From assembly GCF_017874615.1 (NCBI RefSeq), contig NZ_JAGIKV010000008.1:186001-250000 (forward strand): 64,000 nucleotides of DNA, written 5' to 3'. Position numbers and translations under genes: made by a program. Origin of the DNA: Paenibacillus xylanexedens (GTDB lineage Bacteria; Bacillota; Bacilli; Paenibacillales; Paenibacillaceae). Numbering within the stretch: position 1 is the stretch's first letter; the number at the start of each line of letters is the position of its first letter. Positions 53,139-61,921 of the stretch are shown here, piece after piece. The notes beneath the pieces were generated by a model. It had not been told where the DNA came from, ran no database searches, and worked only from the letters and a program-made list of their open reading frames with translations.

Positions 53139-54629
53139 TTATTCTGGTATATAAGGAAGATCCAGTGTCTTCGGAACGTTGATGACATGCTTTTCTGTAT
53201 ACGTGCGGATACCTTCCGCGCCGTATTCACGGCCAATACCAGATTGCTTGAAGCCACCGAAAGGGAACCTAACGTCGAGCCCCTGAACAGCAGCAGTATT
53301 GATCATTGTCGTTCCAGCTTCGAGTTGACGTGCAACGGAGATGGCATCCTCTTCTTTCCCCCACACAGAACTCGTCAATCCATATATGCTTTCATTGTGT
53401 AGATGAATAACCTGCTCTTCATCGTCAAATGGAAGAATCGGAACCGTAGGGCCAAACTGTTCCTCCACTACAATCGGATCATGAACATCGCAACCTAAAA
53501 CAAGCGTAGGTTGTAAGTAGTAACCTTGGTCAAACAGCTTCTGATCCAGAATTTGACCGAGAGGGATGACCTTAGCCCCACGCTTTTGCGCATCTTCAAC
53601 CAAACCAAGCACATAATTTTTCTGCTTCAGGTTATTAACCGGACCTACTGTCGTATTCGAATCAAATGGATCACCAATTCGAATCCAGCGATTTGCTGCC
53701 TCTATATATTTTTCCACAAACTCATCATAAATAGAACGGTGTACATACACACGTTTGGCAATCATACAGATCTGTCCTGCAGTCAAGAAATTAGAAATGA
53801 CAATCCGGCGCATTGCTCGCTCATCATGAACATCAAAACTTTCCAAGAAGATAGCCGCATCATTACCACCAAGCTCAAGCGTCATATCCTTAATCGTTTC
53901 CGAAGCTGCTTTAATAATATGCTTAGCGGTCGCGGTTCCACCTGTAAAGGCGATTTTAGTAACAAGAGGATTACTAGTCAGTTCAACGCCCACATCCGCA
54001 TCACCATGGACCACATTGATCACACCAGCCGGGAACTCACTCGCAATAATCTCTGCTACCTTCGCTGCCGCCAGTGGCGCATATGGGCTTGGTTTAAGCA
54101 CAATCGTGTTGCCCGCAAGTAAGGCAGGAGCAATCTTAATGGTAGATAATGCAATGGGATAGTTCCATGGACTAATCGCTGCCACCACACCAATTGGATC
54201 ATAGGAAAGAATCGTTTTACCATTCTCATGCTCTTTGATCTCTTCCTGTAGAGCCGATTTGGCTTCATTACAAGCAAACTCCATCCACATTAAGGAAACA
54301 TAAATTTCACCGTGTGCATCATACAGGGGCTTGCCATGCTCTCTAGACAGCAAATGTACAATTTCATTCTCAGCTGCTCTAATCTTCTCGATCGCCTTGC
54401 GCATCATCGTAATGCGTTCATCAATGGAGGTCTGCTTCCATGTTTTAAAAGCCCCTGCCGCAGCTTCAATCGCTTCAACGGCTTGTTCTTTCGTAGTGAC
54501 AGGGAAATAACCTACGATCTCAGTTGGGTTTGTCGGATTCTCTTTTGCTACCTGCGAAAGGGATTTTACATTCTGACCATTAATGAACGCTTCAACTATA
54601 ATTGTCTCTTGGTCTGCTTGGATCGTCAT
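53139..54629 (-). CDS. NAD(P)-dependent aldehyde dehydrogenase
   Basis: 496 residues of the ALDH superfamily. The oxyanion Asn is in 'SPWNYPIALST', coenzyme binding in 'IAFTGGTATAKHI', the general base Glu in 'TLELGGNDAAIF', and the catalytic Cys in 'TAGQICMIAKRV'. Closing blocks are 'EEQFGPTVPILPFDD' and 'PFGGFKQSGIGREYG'. It oxidises an aldehyde to an acid; the succinate-semialdehyde-like motif pattern does not fix the substrate. It follows the MetE-like paralogue by 28 bp in one operon, which suggests the two act on related metabolites. Confidence 0.92.
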   Translation of the reverse strand: MTIQADQETIIVEAFINGQNVKSLSQVAKENPTNPTEIVGYFPVTTKEQAVEAIEAAAGAFKTWKQTSIDERITMMRKAIEKIRAAENEIVHLLSREHGKPLYDAHGEIYVSLMWMEFACNEAKSALQEEIKEHENGKTILSYDPIGVVAAISPWNYPIALSTIKIAPALLAGNTIVLKPSPYAPLAAAKVAEIIASEFPAGVINVVHGDADVGVELTSNPLVTKIAFTGGTATAKHIIKAASETIKDMTLELGGNDAAIFLESFDVHDERAMRRIVISNFLTAGQICMIAKRVYVHRSIYDEFVEKYIEAANRWIRIGDPFDSNTTVGPVNNLKQKNYVLGLVEDAQKRGAKVIPLGQILDQKLFDQGYYLQPTLVLGCDVHDPIVVEEQFGPTVPILPFDDEEQVIHLHNESIYGLTSSVWGKEEDAISVARQLEAGTTMINTAAVQGLDVRFPFGGFKQSGIGREYGAEGIRTYTEKHVINVPKTLDLPYIPE

Positions 54630-54657
54630 TTTGAATCCCCTCCGTTATTTAGATGGA

Positions 54658-55743
54658 TTAATTCCAAACTTCTTCTGCAATTTCCTTAACATAACGAAGT
54701 TTACGCCATTGTTGTTCTTCCGTTAAAATATTGCCTTCTTCTGTAGACGAAAAACCACATTGTGGACTCAAACATAGTTGCTCAAGTGGAACATAGGTTG
54801 CCGCCTCTGCAATCCGAGCTTTAATGTGTTCTTTATCCTCTAACTCGCCTGTTTTTGATGTGAGTAAACCAAGCACGATTTTCAAATCTTTTCGATTCAC
54901 ATATTTTAATGGCTCGAAACCACCTGAGCGCTCATCATCAAACTCTAAAAATAATCCATCTACGTTTAATCCTCCAAAGATAACTTCAGAAGCGTAATCA
55001 TAACCACCCGTTGAGAAATAGTTCGATTTATAGTTACCACGACAAATATGCATCGTCACCACTAAATCTGCCGGTTTATGAGACAAGGATTCATTAATCA
55101 TGCGCTGCATCGTTTTCAACTCTTCTGCCGGTTCCAGACCTTTGGCACGCAGCTTATCATGACCAGCTTCTGAGAATAGGTCTGCCCAAGCGGTATCATC
55201 TAATTGCAGGTAACGACATCCCCCATCATAGAAAGCTTGAATTGCTTTTTGATACGCCGCAATCGTATCCTGAAGGAATTGCTCTCGGTCCGTATAGATA
55301 TTAGCGTCATTTTCCAATCGATATAGAAGCATGTTGGGACTTGGAATGGTCTGTTTCGCCACTGCATCACCTGCATGCTTTTTCAAAAATTCAAAATCCT
55401 TAACAAAAGGATGACTCGAAAAATCAACTTTACCCACAACACGAATCCCGCCCTTGCGAGTCTGCATGTTATGGAATTGAGGTCCATCGATTTCCTCATA
55501 CAGCTCTACGCCATCCAAGCCGCCCAGAAAATCAAAATGCCACCAGCTTCTGCGGAACTCACCATCCGTAACGGCAAATACACCATTTTCCTTTTGCTTT
55601 TCAATGATTCGAATAATCTCTTGATCTTCCACAACTCTTAATTCTTCATATGTGATGTTGCCTGATTTATATTGTTCACGTGCCTGACTTAAATCTGCAG
55701 GACGTAGAAAGCTACCTACATGATCATTACGAAATGGTATCAT
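54658..55743 (-). CDS. MetE C-terminal-domain-like methyltransferase (YxjG/YxjH family), copy 2
   Basis: 361 residues, collinear with the protein encoded at 36087-37226. Zinc ligands sit in 'VTMHICRGNY' and 'CLSPQCGFSS', and 'VGSFLRPADLSQAREQY' and 'VTDGEFRRSWWHFDF' are shared. Differences are concentrated in the middle region that lines the substrate pocket ('LQLDDTAWADLFSEAGHDKL'). AAGGAG precedes the ATG, and an extended -10 (TGCTATACT) lies about 40 bp upstream. It is the first gene of an operon with the aldehyde dehydrogenase. No S-box or T-box structure was found in the leader. Confidence 0.88.
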   Translation of the reverse strand: MIPFRNDHVGSFLRPADLSQAREQYKSGNITYEELRVVEDQEIIRIIEKQKENGVFAVTDGEFRRSWWHFDFLGGLDGVELYEEIDGPQFHNMQTRKGGIRVVGKVDFSSHPFVKDFEFLKKHAGDAVAKQTIPSPNMLLYRLENDANIYTDREQFLQDTIAAYQKAIQAFYDGGCRYLQLDDTAWADLFSEAGHDKLRAKGLEPAEELKTMQRMINESLSHKPADLVVTMHICRGNYKSNYFSTGGYDYASEVIFGGLNVDGLFLEFDDERSGGFEPLKYVNRKDLKIVLGLLTSKTGELEDKEHIKARIAEAATYVPLEQLCLSPQCGFSSTEEGNILTEEQQWRKLRYVKEIAEEVWN

Positions 55744-56019
55744 ATTTATTTCTCCTTCTAACTTTTTAGTCTAATGAGTATAGCATGATGAAAAGGAATG
55801 CTTGTTATATGAAAAAAGCATGGCTAGTCATAGCTTTTAACAATAGCTAAAAGACTTTAATACGCAAAAATCCACAACTTCACAGGGTAGTGGTTGTGGT
55901 TTTACCTTTTATCAATATCAATTCAGGCTAACATACACCTTCCTATCTCTGCCATTATAATTATTTTCTAGTATAATAACGGGATACAACAAACATTTTA
56001 AAATAGAAGGAGAGTTGTT

Positions 56020-58044
56020 ATGGAATATCATGTATCCAACCATGGGAATGATCAAGGAAAAGGAACAGCGGATCAGCCCCTTCGTACCATATCACGCGCT
56101 GCGGCTCATGCCATGGCCGGTGATACAGTTATTGTTCATGCGGGAGTATACAGGGAATGGGTTAACCCGGCTAATGGAGGAACAGCGGAGCATAGAATCG
56201 TATATCGATCCGCAGGAGACGGGGAAGTCGTGATTACAGGAGCTGAACGGATTACCAACTGGAATTCTGAAGGAAACCATGTCTGGAGCACAGAAGTGCC
56301 CAATTCCCTCTTTTCCGTTCGCAATCCCTATGAGGTAGAGCTCAGTGGAGACTGGTTGTTTGACGGGCCCTTCCCAATTCATCTCGGCGATGTCTATTTG
56401 GATGGCAAATCATTGTATGAATGCGATAATATTGAAAGCGTTCACAACCCTGAAATTTGGCCCGAAGCCAAGTATCCTAAGGATTCATTGTTAAAATGGT
56501 ATGCCGAGGTTGGTTCTACAACAACAAAAATTTGGGCCACCTTTGGTGGAAAAGATCCTCGTACGGAAAATGTAGAAATTAATGTACGTCCTTATTGCTT
56601 CTGGCCTGTGAAACCGGGAATTAACTACATCACCGTAAGCGGTTTCACTCTGCGTCAAGCCTCCCCCCAATGGGCACCGCCTACAGACTACCAGGAAGGT
56701 TTAATTGGACCTCACTGGAGCAAGGGCTGGATTATTGAAAACAATATAATCAGTGAATCCAAATGCGTTGGTATTAGCCTGGGTACCGAAATCGGTACAG
56801 GGCACACCAAGTCTTTGGAGAAGCATAGTAAAGGTGGTACTCAACGTGAGCAGGAGGTTATTTTACGAGCATTACGCTCCGGCTGGCATAAGGATAATAT
56901 CGGCAGTCACATTGTTCGAGGTAATGTAATTCATGATTGTGAACAGGCAGGTATTGTGGGTCATATGGGAGCAGCCTTCAGCCACATATATCAGAACCGT
57001 ATTTATAATATTCACCACAAACGACTCAGACACGGTGCCGAAGTAGCGGGAATTAAACTGCATGCTTCCCTGGATACTCAAATTAGCGAAAATATAATGT
57101 ATAGCTGTTACCGTGCGCTTTGGCTGGACTGGCAGGCACAGGGCACTCGCATCAGCCGTAATGTATTTTTTGACAATCTTTCGGAGGACCTCTTCGTTGA
57201 GGTTTGCCATGGTCCATATATGGTCGATCATAATCTATTCCTCTCTCCCATGAATTTCAGAAATATGGCTCAGGGCGGGGCATTTGCTCATAATTTGTTT
57301 GCAGGGAGATTTGTCGTTCGTTCTGAAATTACTCGTATTACGCCATATCACTTCCCTCACGAGACGGCCATGGCGGGATACTCCAATATCACTGGAGGCG
57401 ATGACAGGTACTACAACAATATCTTTATAGGTGACAATGACCCTAATAGGGAGCCTGTGCCCATCACCTTTTTTGAGCATCTTCCACTTAAACCAAGGGA
57501 TGAAGTTGGAGAGGACGGGAAGACCGTCATGGATGGTGTTCCGGACAATTCCATATGTTATCTGCATGCTGTGGGACTGGGCGGCTACGATCAACATCCG
57601 GATGTGAAAGATAAGAAATGGTGGGAATACACCAAAGAGGAGCTTATGGAGCTTGGCGATGCGGCGAAGGATTTCTTTATAGGCAATGCCGTTCTTCCGG
57701 TAGCTATGGGTGGCAATGTATTTCTTAACGATGCGGTTCCAAGTCGTCACGAATCGGATGCGAAGATCTATTCACAGAAGGGTATAAACGTTGAAATTGA
57801 TCCTGCACTAGGCAAAGTGCACATTCAGATCCATGATCCCGAATTGCTTCGGGGAACCTCTGCAATGTTAGTTACCACGGATCTGCTTGGAAAGACTTAT
57901 CACGCCAATATGAAGTATGAGGAACCAGACAGCACTCCCTATCATTTTGACTCCGATTTCTTCGGAACAAAGAGACCCGATGCAGATGTCACAGCTGGTC
58001 CCTTTGAATTAACCGAAACGGGTACTCTTGATTTTGAAATTTAA
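56020..58044 (+). CDS. GH120 beta-xylosidase (right-handed beta-helix)
   Basis: 674 residues, no signal peptide, so intracellular. The opening 'YHVSNHGNDQGKGTADQPL...AMAGDTVIVHAGVYREW' and blocks 'SGFTLRQASPQWAPPT', 'GLIGPHWSKGWIIENNII' and 'GIVGHMGAAFSHIYQNRIYNI' agree closely with my memory of Thermoanaerobacterium XylC, the founding GH120 enzyme. The nucleophile would be D370 ('LWLDWQAQGTRIS') and the acid/base E394 ('LFVEVCHGPY'). It should release xylose from imported xylo-oligosaccharides. AGAAGGAG precedes the ATG. It is monocistronic with its own terminator and has no transporter next to it. Confidence 0.88.
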   Translation: MEYHVSNHGNDQGKGTADQPLRTISRAAAHAMAGDTVIVHAGVYREWVNPANGGTAEHRIVYRSAGDGEVVITGAERITNWNSEGNHVWSTEVPNSLFSVRNPYEVELSGDWLFDGPFPIHLGDVYLDGKSLYECDNIESVHNPEIWPEAKYPKDSLLKWYAEVGSTTTKIWATFGGKDPRTENVEINVRPYCFWPVKPGINYITVSGFTLRQASPQWAPPTDYQEGLIGPHWSKGWIIENNIISESKCVGISLGTEIGTGHTKSLEKHSKGGTQREQEVILRALRSGWHKDNIGSHIVRGNVIHDCEQAGIVGHMGAAFSHIYQNRIYNIHHKRLRHGAEVAGIKLHASLDTQISENIMYSCYRALWLDWQAQGTRISRNVFFDNLSEDLFVEVCHGPYMVDHNLFLSPMNFRNMAQGGAFAHNLFAGRFVVRSEITRITPYHFPHETAMAGYSNITGGDDRYYNNIFIGDNDPNREPVPITFFEHLPLKPRDEVGEDGKTVMDGVPDNSICYLHAVGLGGYDQHPDVKDKKWWEYTKEELMELGDAAKDFFIGNAVLPVAMGGNVFLNDAVPSRHESDAKIYSQKGINVEIDPALGKVHIQIHDPELLRGTSAMLVTTDLLGKTYHANMKYEEPDSTPYHFDSDFFGTKRPDADVTAGPFELTETGTLDFEI

Positions 58045-58057
58045 GTTTATGATTGAG

Positions 58058-58090
58058 GGTCCAGTCATTTCAGGTGATTGGATCTTTTTT
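58058..58090 (+). terminator. Terminator of the GH120 gene
   Basis: GGTCCAGTCA pairs with TGATTGGATC (two G-U pairs), followed by TTTTTT. Confidence 0.85.
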
Positions 58091-58134
58091 GTGTGTAAAG
58101 CCTCTACTCCGCTAATTGTGACAGGGTTCACCGG

Positions 58135-59109
58135 TTAACTCAAAAAGTCCATATCAATATAAGGCCTGTTATTTAATAAATTTTCATAGTAGAAGCGTCG
58201 GGCTTGCTCATACCATTCAGTCCAATCAGGAGCGTTAAAGTCTCTGCTTCTATAGAGCGCAGCTAAAACTCTGGCTTGCCTTAAATTTATAAATAGTGGA
58301 ACTTTATTTAACTGGCTTTGGCTTACAGTGTATTCCTTGCAATAACCATTTAAGAAGTTGCAATAGTAGCGTTTTGCAATCTCCTTCCTCACATCTCCAG
58401 ACACAACCCAAGGAATTGGGATTTCATAAAATAATGGTGTAGCAATATCAGAAACAAACCAGCTATATTCCACCTCATCATAGTCAATAATAAAGGCTTT
58501 GTCCCCATCATTAAGATAGTTGCCTGGGCTGATATCCCCATGAATAAGACCGTATGTATTTTTTTCCTTGGGCAGGGCACTAATTTCATTAATTAAACGA
58601 TCATAGTTACTGTGTAATTCTAACGGACAATACTTCTTAAAAGATTCTAATAGAGTATTACCACTCCATTCATGGCGTGAATTTTGGGACGAGTAATTAA
58701 GCGATATCTTATGTATTTTCCCGACCATTTGTCCAATATTTTCATAAAACGTATTGCTCTCCTCGGCGATTACTGCATTTCTACCTGGTGCTTTCTCAAA
58801 AGCTGTCACAATAAAGGACCTGTCAATGATATGAATAAGATCCCCTGATAAAGATTGAATAGGCCTTGCTACTTTCATTCCGCGATCAGCCAGAAACATG
58901 ATGAAATCTAGTTCCGCTCTTGTTAATAATTCATTTCGATGGGTGACATGCGTAATTCTTAAAATGACTTCTCTATTTCCAACGACACCGGAATAAACGA
59001 AATTTTGAAACCCATTTAATTCGATAATGGAGTTCTCACGTATTCCAAAACATTGTGCAGACTCTTTCAATATATCTTTAGTGAATAGTAGTCTAATCTT
59101 TTTATCCAT
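58135..59109 (-). CDS. APH-family small-molecule phosphotransferase
   Basis: 324 residues from ATG 59109, which has AGGGGAG 5 nt upstream; the longer frame to 59262 lacks a site. It has a protein-kinase-like APH fold: 'NREVILRITHVTHRNELLTRAELDFIMFLADRGMKVARPI' in the N-lobe, catalytic loop 'LIHGDISPGNYL' and metal-binding 'FIIDYDEVEYSWFVSDIA'. Members phosphorylate aminoglycosides, macrolides, homoserine or choline. The substrate cannot be told from sequence, and resistance should not be assumed. It stands alone. Confidence 0.83.
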   Translation of the reverse strand: MDKKIRLLFTKDILKESAQCFGIRENSIIELNGFQNFVYSGVVGNREVILRITHVTHRNELLTRAELDFIMFLADRGMKVARPIQSLSGDLIHIIDRSFIVTAFEKAPGRNAVIAEESNTFYENIGQMVGKIHKISLNYSSQNSRHEWSGNTLLESFKKYCPLELHSNYDRLINEISALPKEKNTYGLIHGDISPGNYLNDGDKAFIIDYDEVEYSWFVSDIATPLFYEIPIPWVVSGDVRKEIAKRYYCNFLNGYCKEYTVSQSQLNKVPLFINLRQARVLAALYRSRDFNAPDWTEWYEQARRFYYENLLNNRPYIDMDFLS

Positions 59110-59421
59110 ATAATTTCTCCCCTTTACTTCTATGGTAACAAGAGGTGTCAAATGAGATATATGCAGAATTTGATTAGAATCAACTTTTACACAACAAGTC
59201 ACATCGGAAAGCACGATGTGACTTACAAATAAATCTATGTTCTTGAGTAAATGATTCTTCAATACTTTCGTAGGAAAGACCTAATTCATTCGAGAGTTCA
59301 TCGATCCATTTTCCATTGAAATAAGGTGGCGGTTAGAAGTAGCTATTCTCTACTCCCCAACTATTTTCCCACTATGCAATTTTTCAGGGGTAGGGACATG
59401 AGTATGCGAACGTGAGTGTTC
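59110..59421. other. Intergenic region with possible gene debris
   Basis: A minus-strand frame ending at 59180 reads protein-like ('NGKWIDELSNELGLSYESIEESFTQEHRF') for about 45 residues without a start codon, perhaps a decayed gene. A short GTCACATCG/CGATGTGAC hairpin lies near 59198-59222. Nothing else is seen. Confidence 0.3.
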
Positions 59422-59901
59422 TTACTTGTGGTACGGTTCCCCCCGATTTATCTTAACCGCACGATAAATCTGCTCCACCAGCACCAGCCGCATAAGCTGA
59501 TGCGGCAGGGTCATGCGCCCGAAGCTCAAGCGTTGCTTCGCGCGGCGCAATACCTCATCGGAGAGCCCGTGGCTTCCTCCGATGACAAACACGACATGGC
59601 TCGTCCCATACGTGCCGAGCTTGTCGATCTCCAATGCCAGCTCCTCGGAACTCCAGAGCTGGCCATCCAACGCGAGCGCGACAACATGCGCCTCGCTCTT
59701 CACATGCGCGAGGATACGTTCGCCCTCGCGCTCTTTTACTGCCCGAACCTCAGCTTCGCTCAGGGTATCGGGCGCCTTTTCGTCTGCGACCTCGATCATC
59801 TGAAACTTAATGTACGGGGCGAGCCGCTTGGCATATTCTTGAATGCCCAGCGTGAGATATTTTTCCTTCAATTTGCCTACGCCAATAATCTGAATAAACA
59901 T
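59422..59901 (-). CDS. rlmH: 23S rRNA (pseudouridine1915-N3)-methyltransferase
   Basis: 159 residues, the standard size of this SPOUT-fold enzyme that methylates pseudouridine 1915 in helix 69 of 23S rRNA. The opening '[25 protein letters not shown]' and the knot region '[45 protein letters not shown]' are diagnostic. AGGAGG precedes the ATG. As in B. subtilis, it lies near a CxxH/CxxC miniprotein and an HtrA-type protease gene on the same strand. Its GC content is higher than that of its neighbours. Confidence 0.97.
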   Translation of the reverse strand: MFIQIIGVGKLKEKYLTLGIQEYAKRLAPYIKFQMIEVADEKAPDTLSEAEVRAVKEREGERILAHVKSEAHVVALALDGQLWSSEELALEIDKLGTYGTSHVVFVIGGSHGLSDEVLRRAKQRLSFGRMTLPHQLMRLVLVEQIYRAVKINRGEPYHK

Positions 59902-60006
59902 AACAACCCATTCCTCCTAAATTGTCTTGCGAGATATTCTATAAGTAAGATGCTTCATCGCATCGTTCGTTCCAACTGTATTATACCTATACTACACATT
60001 TCTCCA

Positions 60007-60160
60007 AATTCTAACGAATCCTACACACCTTATTCAGCCCCATTTCGGCTCCTTTAAAATCTAACGAATCTGAAACACGTTATCCCAGTCAAATCGAGCT
60101 TTCCCCACCACTTTCGAGGCCATTTCAGCAATATAACGTGTCTACGATTCGTTAGATTTC
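60007..60160. repeat. Interspersed element with three CTAACGAATC-type ends
   Basis: CTAACGAATC occurs at 60011-60020 and 60061-60070 and inverted at 60146-60155. The second and third are parts of a longer imperfect terminal inverted repeat, AAATCTAACGAATC..ACACGTTAT (about 60057-60083 with 60131-60158, a few mismatches). The layout, one inverted-repeat unit plus an extra direct half, suggests a compound mobile-type intergenic repeat. Confidence 0.65.
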
Positions 60161-60185
60161 AACCAGGCGGTATTTGCCCCGAATA

Positions 60186-60472
60186 AAGTCCGTCAGGTTC
60201 TTTAGAGTTACTCCGCCCCGCCACACCCACGTCACTACCCACATCGCTGTTACCCAACGTCACTTTCCCCCATGCCCCAGCGGCTTCCATTTCTATTACC
60301 TACAACAACTTGCACCTTTACTACAACCTAGCTCACTCCCAACTCGGAACTCGGCACCTACCTACCTTAATCTTCTCTTACTCTCGCCTACTCCCACGTT
60401 AACCCCTACGACCCCCGCCCAGCTCCACGCTGCCTAACAACCACCACCAATTCCCCACACAAAGACAAAAAG
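60186..60472. other. G-poor, C-rich noncoding stretch
   Basis: The plus strand is strikingly depleted in G and made largely of C, A and T (CCACC, CTACC, CCCAC motifs) with no gene, repeat unit or hairpin. The flanks have ordinary composition. Strand asymmetry of this degree is unusual in the window. An 87-codon ORF here has no ribosome binding site and is not called. Confidence 0.55.
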
Positions 60473-60584
60473 AGCGCTCATCACGCTCTCCTTGGCTTCT
60501 TGCTGTGATGTTCATACCGGATGGAAAGTCAGCCCAAAGCGCCACCTTAAGTCACGCCTCCGGCCATCTAAGTCCTACAGTACG

Positions 60585-60752
60585 CTAAACGACGAGGAAT
60601 TCCGCGTGCTGTTCGCACTCGGCGCATTTCGCAGGCGGGTCCCAGTCGGCAAATTCCGTCTCCTTCAGATCAACGATATCTGGAGCGTCCTCATATTCAT
60701 CGACAAACATATCGATGGCAATGTCCACGTGTTCTTTGCATACAACGTACAT
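60585..60752 (-). CDS. CxxH/CxxC zinc-ribbon-like miniprotein (YyzF-like)
   Basis: A 55-codon gene starting at ATG 60752, with AAAGGA about 10 nt upstream, and ending at TAG 60585-60587. The product has C5-x2-H8 near the start ('VVCKEHVDIAIDMFVDEYEDAP') and C43-x2-C46 near the end ('AKCAECEQHAEFL'), the spacing of the CxxH/CxxC family of Bacillales. The four residues probably bind one zinc ion. In Bacillus this small gene lies between rlmH and the HtrA-type protease gene, as it does here. Its role is unknown. Confidence 0.85.
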   Translation of the reverse strand: MYVVCKEHVDIAIDMFVDEYEDAPDIVDLKETEFADWDPPAKCAECEQHAEFLVV

Positions 60753-61096
60753 CCGTTAAGCATCCTTTCTGTAACCAGCTATGTTCCCGATTCACAACCG
60801 CTTATCCCATTACAGGATAGCCACTTCTCAGTTCTATCACACCTGCCACTGAAAAGAAACCCCTAGCCCTAATTTATCGTCCCCAACATCCACCAAACCT
60901 CTCCATACGCCGTAAAAGAACACAAAAAGCATCCCTTCCAGATACCTCTACGGTACCTGAAAAGAATGCTCCTGTAACAGTAACAATCCAATTCACATAG
61001 CGAATGAATCTTGCTCCTGCGCCTGAATTACGAATACAGAGTTACTTATTGCCCTGTTCCATTCCAATCTATGAATTGTTTCTATCCCAAATTCTT
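60753..61096. other. Intergenic region between miniprotein and lipoprotein genes
   Basis: No gene. GGTACCTGAAAAG-type inverted sequence near 60938-60975 (AAAAAGCATCC..TTCCAGATACCTCTACGGTACCTGAAAAGAATGCT) forms an imperfect hairpin that may end the lipoprotein transcript. Confidence 0.4.
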
Positions 61097-61621
61097 TTAA
61101 TTCAATCCCGACTGCGCCTTCGTCAACAGCTTCCCACCTTGAAAAGCAATAACCGCATTAGCACCATTGCCGGCTGTGCCTTTATAGTTGTAAACCACCA
61201 TATTCTCCGCTTCACTCAATGCTTCACCTTCACCACCGAGGATCTCGATGACATCTCCCACCGACATGCCAACCTCAAGCTTCTCATACTGGGCAAAGGT
61301 AATCAGCACCCCATCGCCTTTCCCAGCCGATCCGTTGTTTCCCGATGTTACAGGCGTTTGACCACCAGCTTCACCTACCGCAATCACACTTGTACTCAAC
61401 TCATTCAACTTGGTCTCAAGTGCTGCGATCTTTTGCTCCTGCTCAACGCTCTTGGCTCCCTGCTCCACCAGTTTCTTCTCAAGCCCTGCAATCTTCTCTT
61501 GTAGAGCACTCGTATCCACGGATGCTCCTGTCGTAGCTACCTCAGATCCACAGGCCGACAGCACAAACAGTGACAGCGCCAAGCTCGTTCCCCCGAGCAT
61601 CTTTTTCTTCAAATGTTTCAT
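61097..61621 (-). CDS. Lipoprotein with coiled coil and DUF3862-like domain
   Basis: 174 residues from ATG 61621, eight bases after GAAGGGG; earlier in-frame starts lie before that site. Lipobox 'LSAC' (Cys about 24) is followed by a coiled coil (about 36-75, 'LQEKIAGLEKKLVEQGAKSVEQEQKIAALETKL'), a Gly/Thr/Ser linker, and a C-terminal domain ('ITFAQYEKLEVGMSVGDVIEILGGEGE...AVIAFQGGKLLTKAQSGLN'). The last part resembles the DUF3862/BLIP-like fold found in Gram-positive lipoproteins. It is extracellular and membrane-anchored. It lies between the CxxH/CxxC gene and htrA. Confidence 0.78.
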   Translation of the reverse strand: MKHLKKKMLGGTSLALSLFVLSACGSEVATTGASVDTSALQEKIAGLEKKLVEQGAKSVEQEQKIAALETKLNELSTSVIAVGEAGGQTPVTSGNNGSAGKGDGVLITFAQYEKLEVGMSVGDVIEILGGEGEALSEAENMVVYNYKGTAGNGANAVIAFQGGKLLTKAQSGLN

Positions 61622-61836
61622 CAAAAATACCCCTTCCATTCTGAAATAAAAATATGATCGACAAACAGATGTTATTGCATCAGCGACCGTCTCCAACATA
61701 TTGACAACAGTTTACCACAGCCCTAGTCTTATGTATCTGCTCCTTTGGCTCCGGGTCTAACTGATCATGAGAATATAAAAATGGTTGATCTACTCATTTA
61801 CTGTCGAACGAGCACATCCACCCATAATAACTAAAA

Positions 61837-61866
61837 AAGAGTGGTCAGTTGATCTGATCACTCTTC
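61837..61866 (-). terminator. Terminator of the HtrA gene
   Basis: AAGAGTGATCAG pairs with CTGACCACTCTT on the minus strand, followed by TTTTTAG, about 57 bp after the stop. Confidence 0.85.
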
Positions 61867-61921
61867 TAGCATTCCCCTATTACAATCCAAACAACAGCAT
61901 AAGCTCCGTTCGAAACTTCCC

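Noticed and set aside
55744-56019. S-box or T-box riboswitch in front of the MetE-like genes
   Set aside because: B. subtilis yxjG/yxjH have S-boxes, so I looked in both leaders; neither shows the conserved S-box core or T-box motif. A hairpin at 55865-55904 lies upstream of the likely promoter.
60174-60437. 87-codon plus-strand frame in the G-poor stretch
   Set aside because: Pro/Leu/Thr-rich low-complexity product, no ribosome binding site; explained by base composition.
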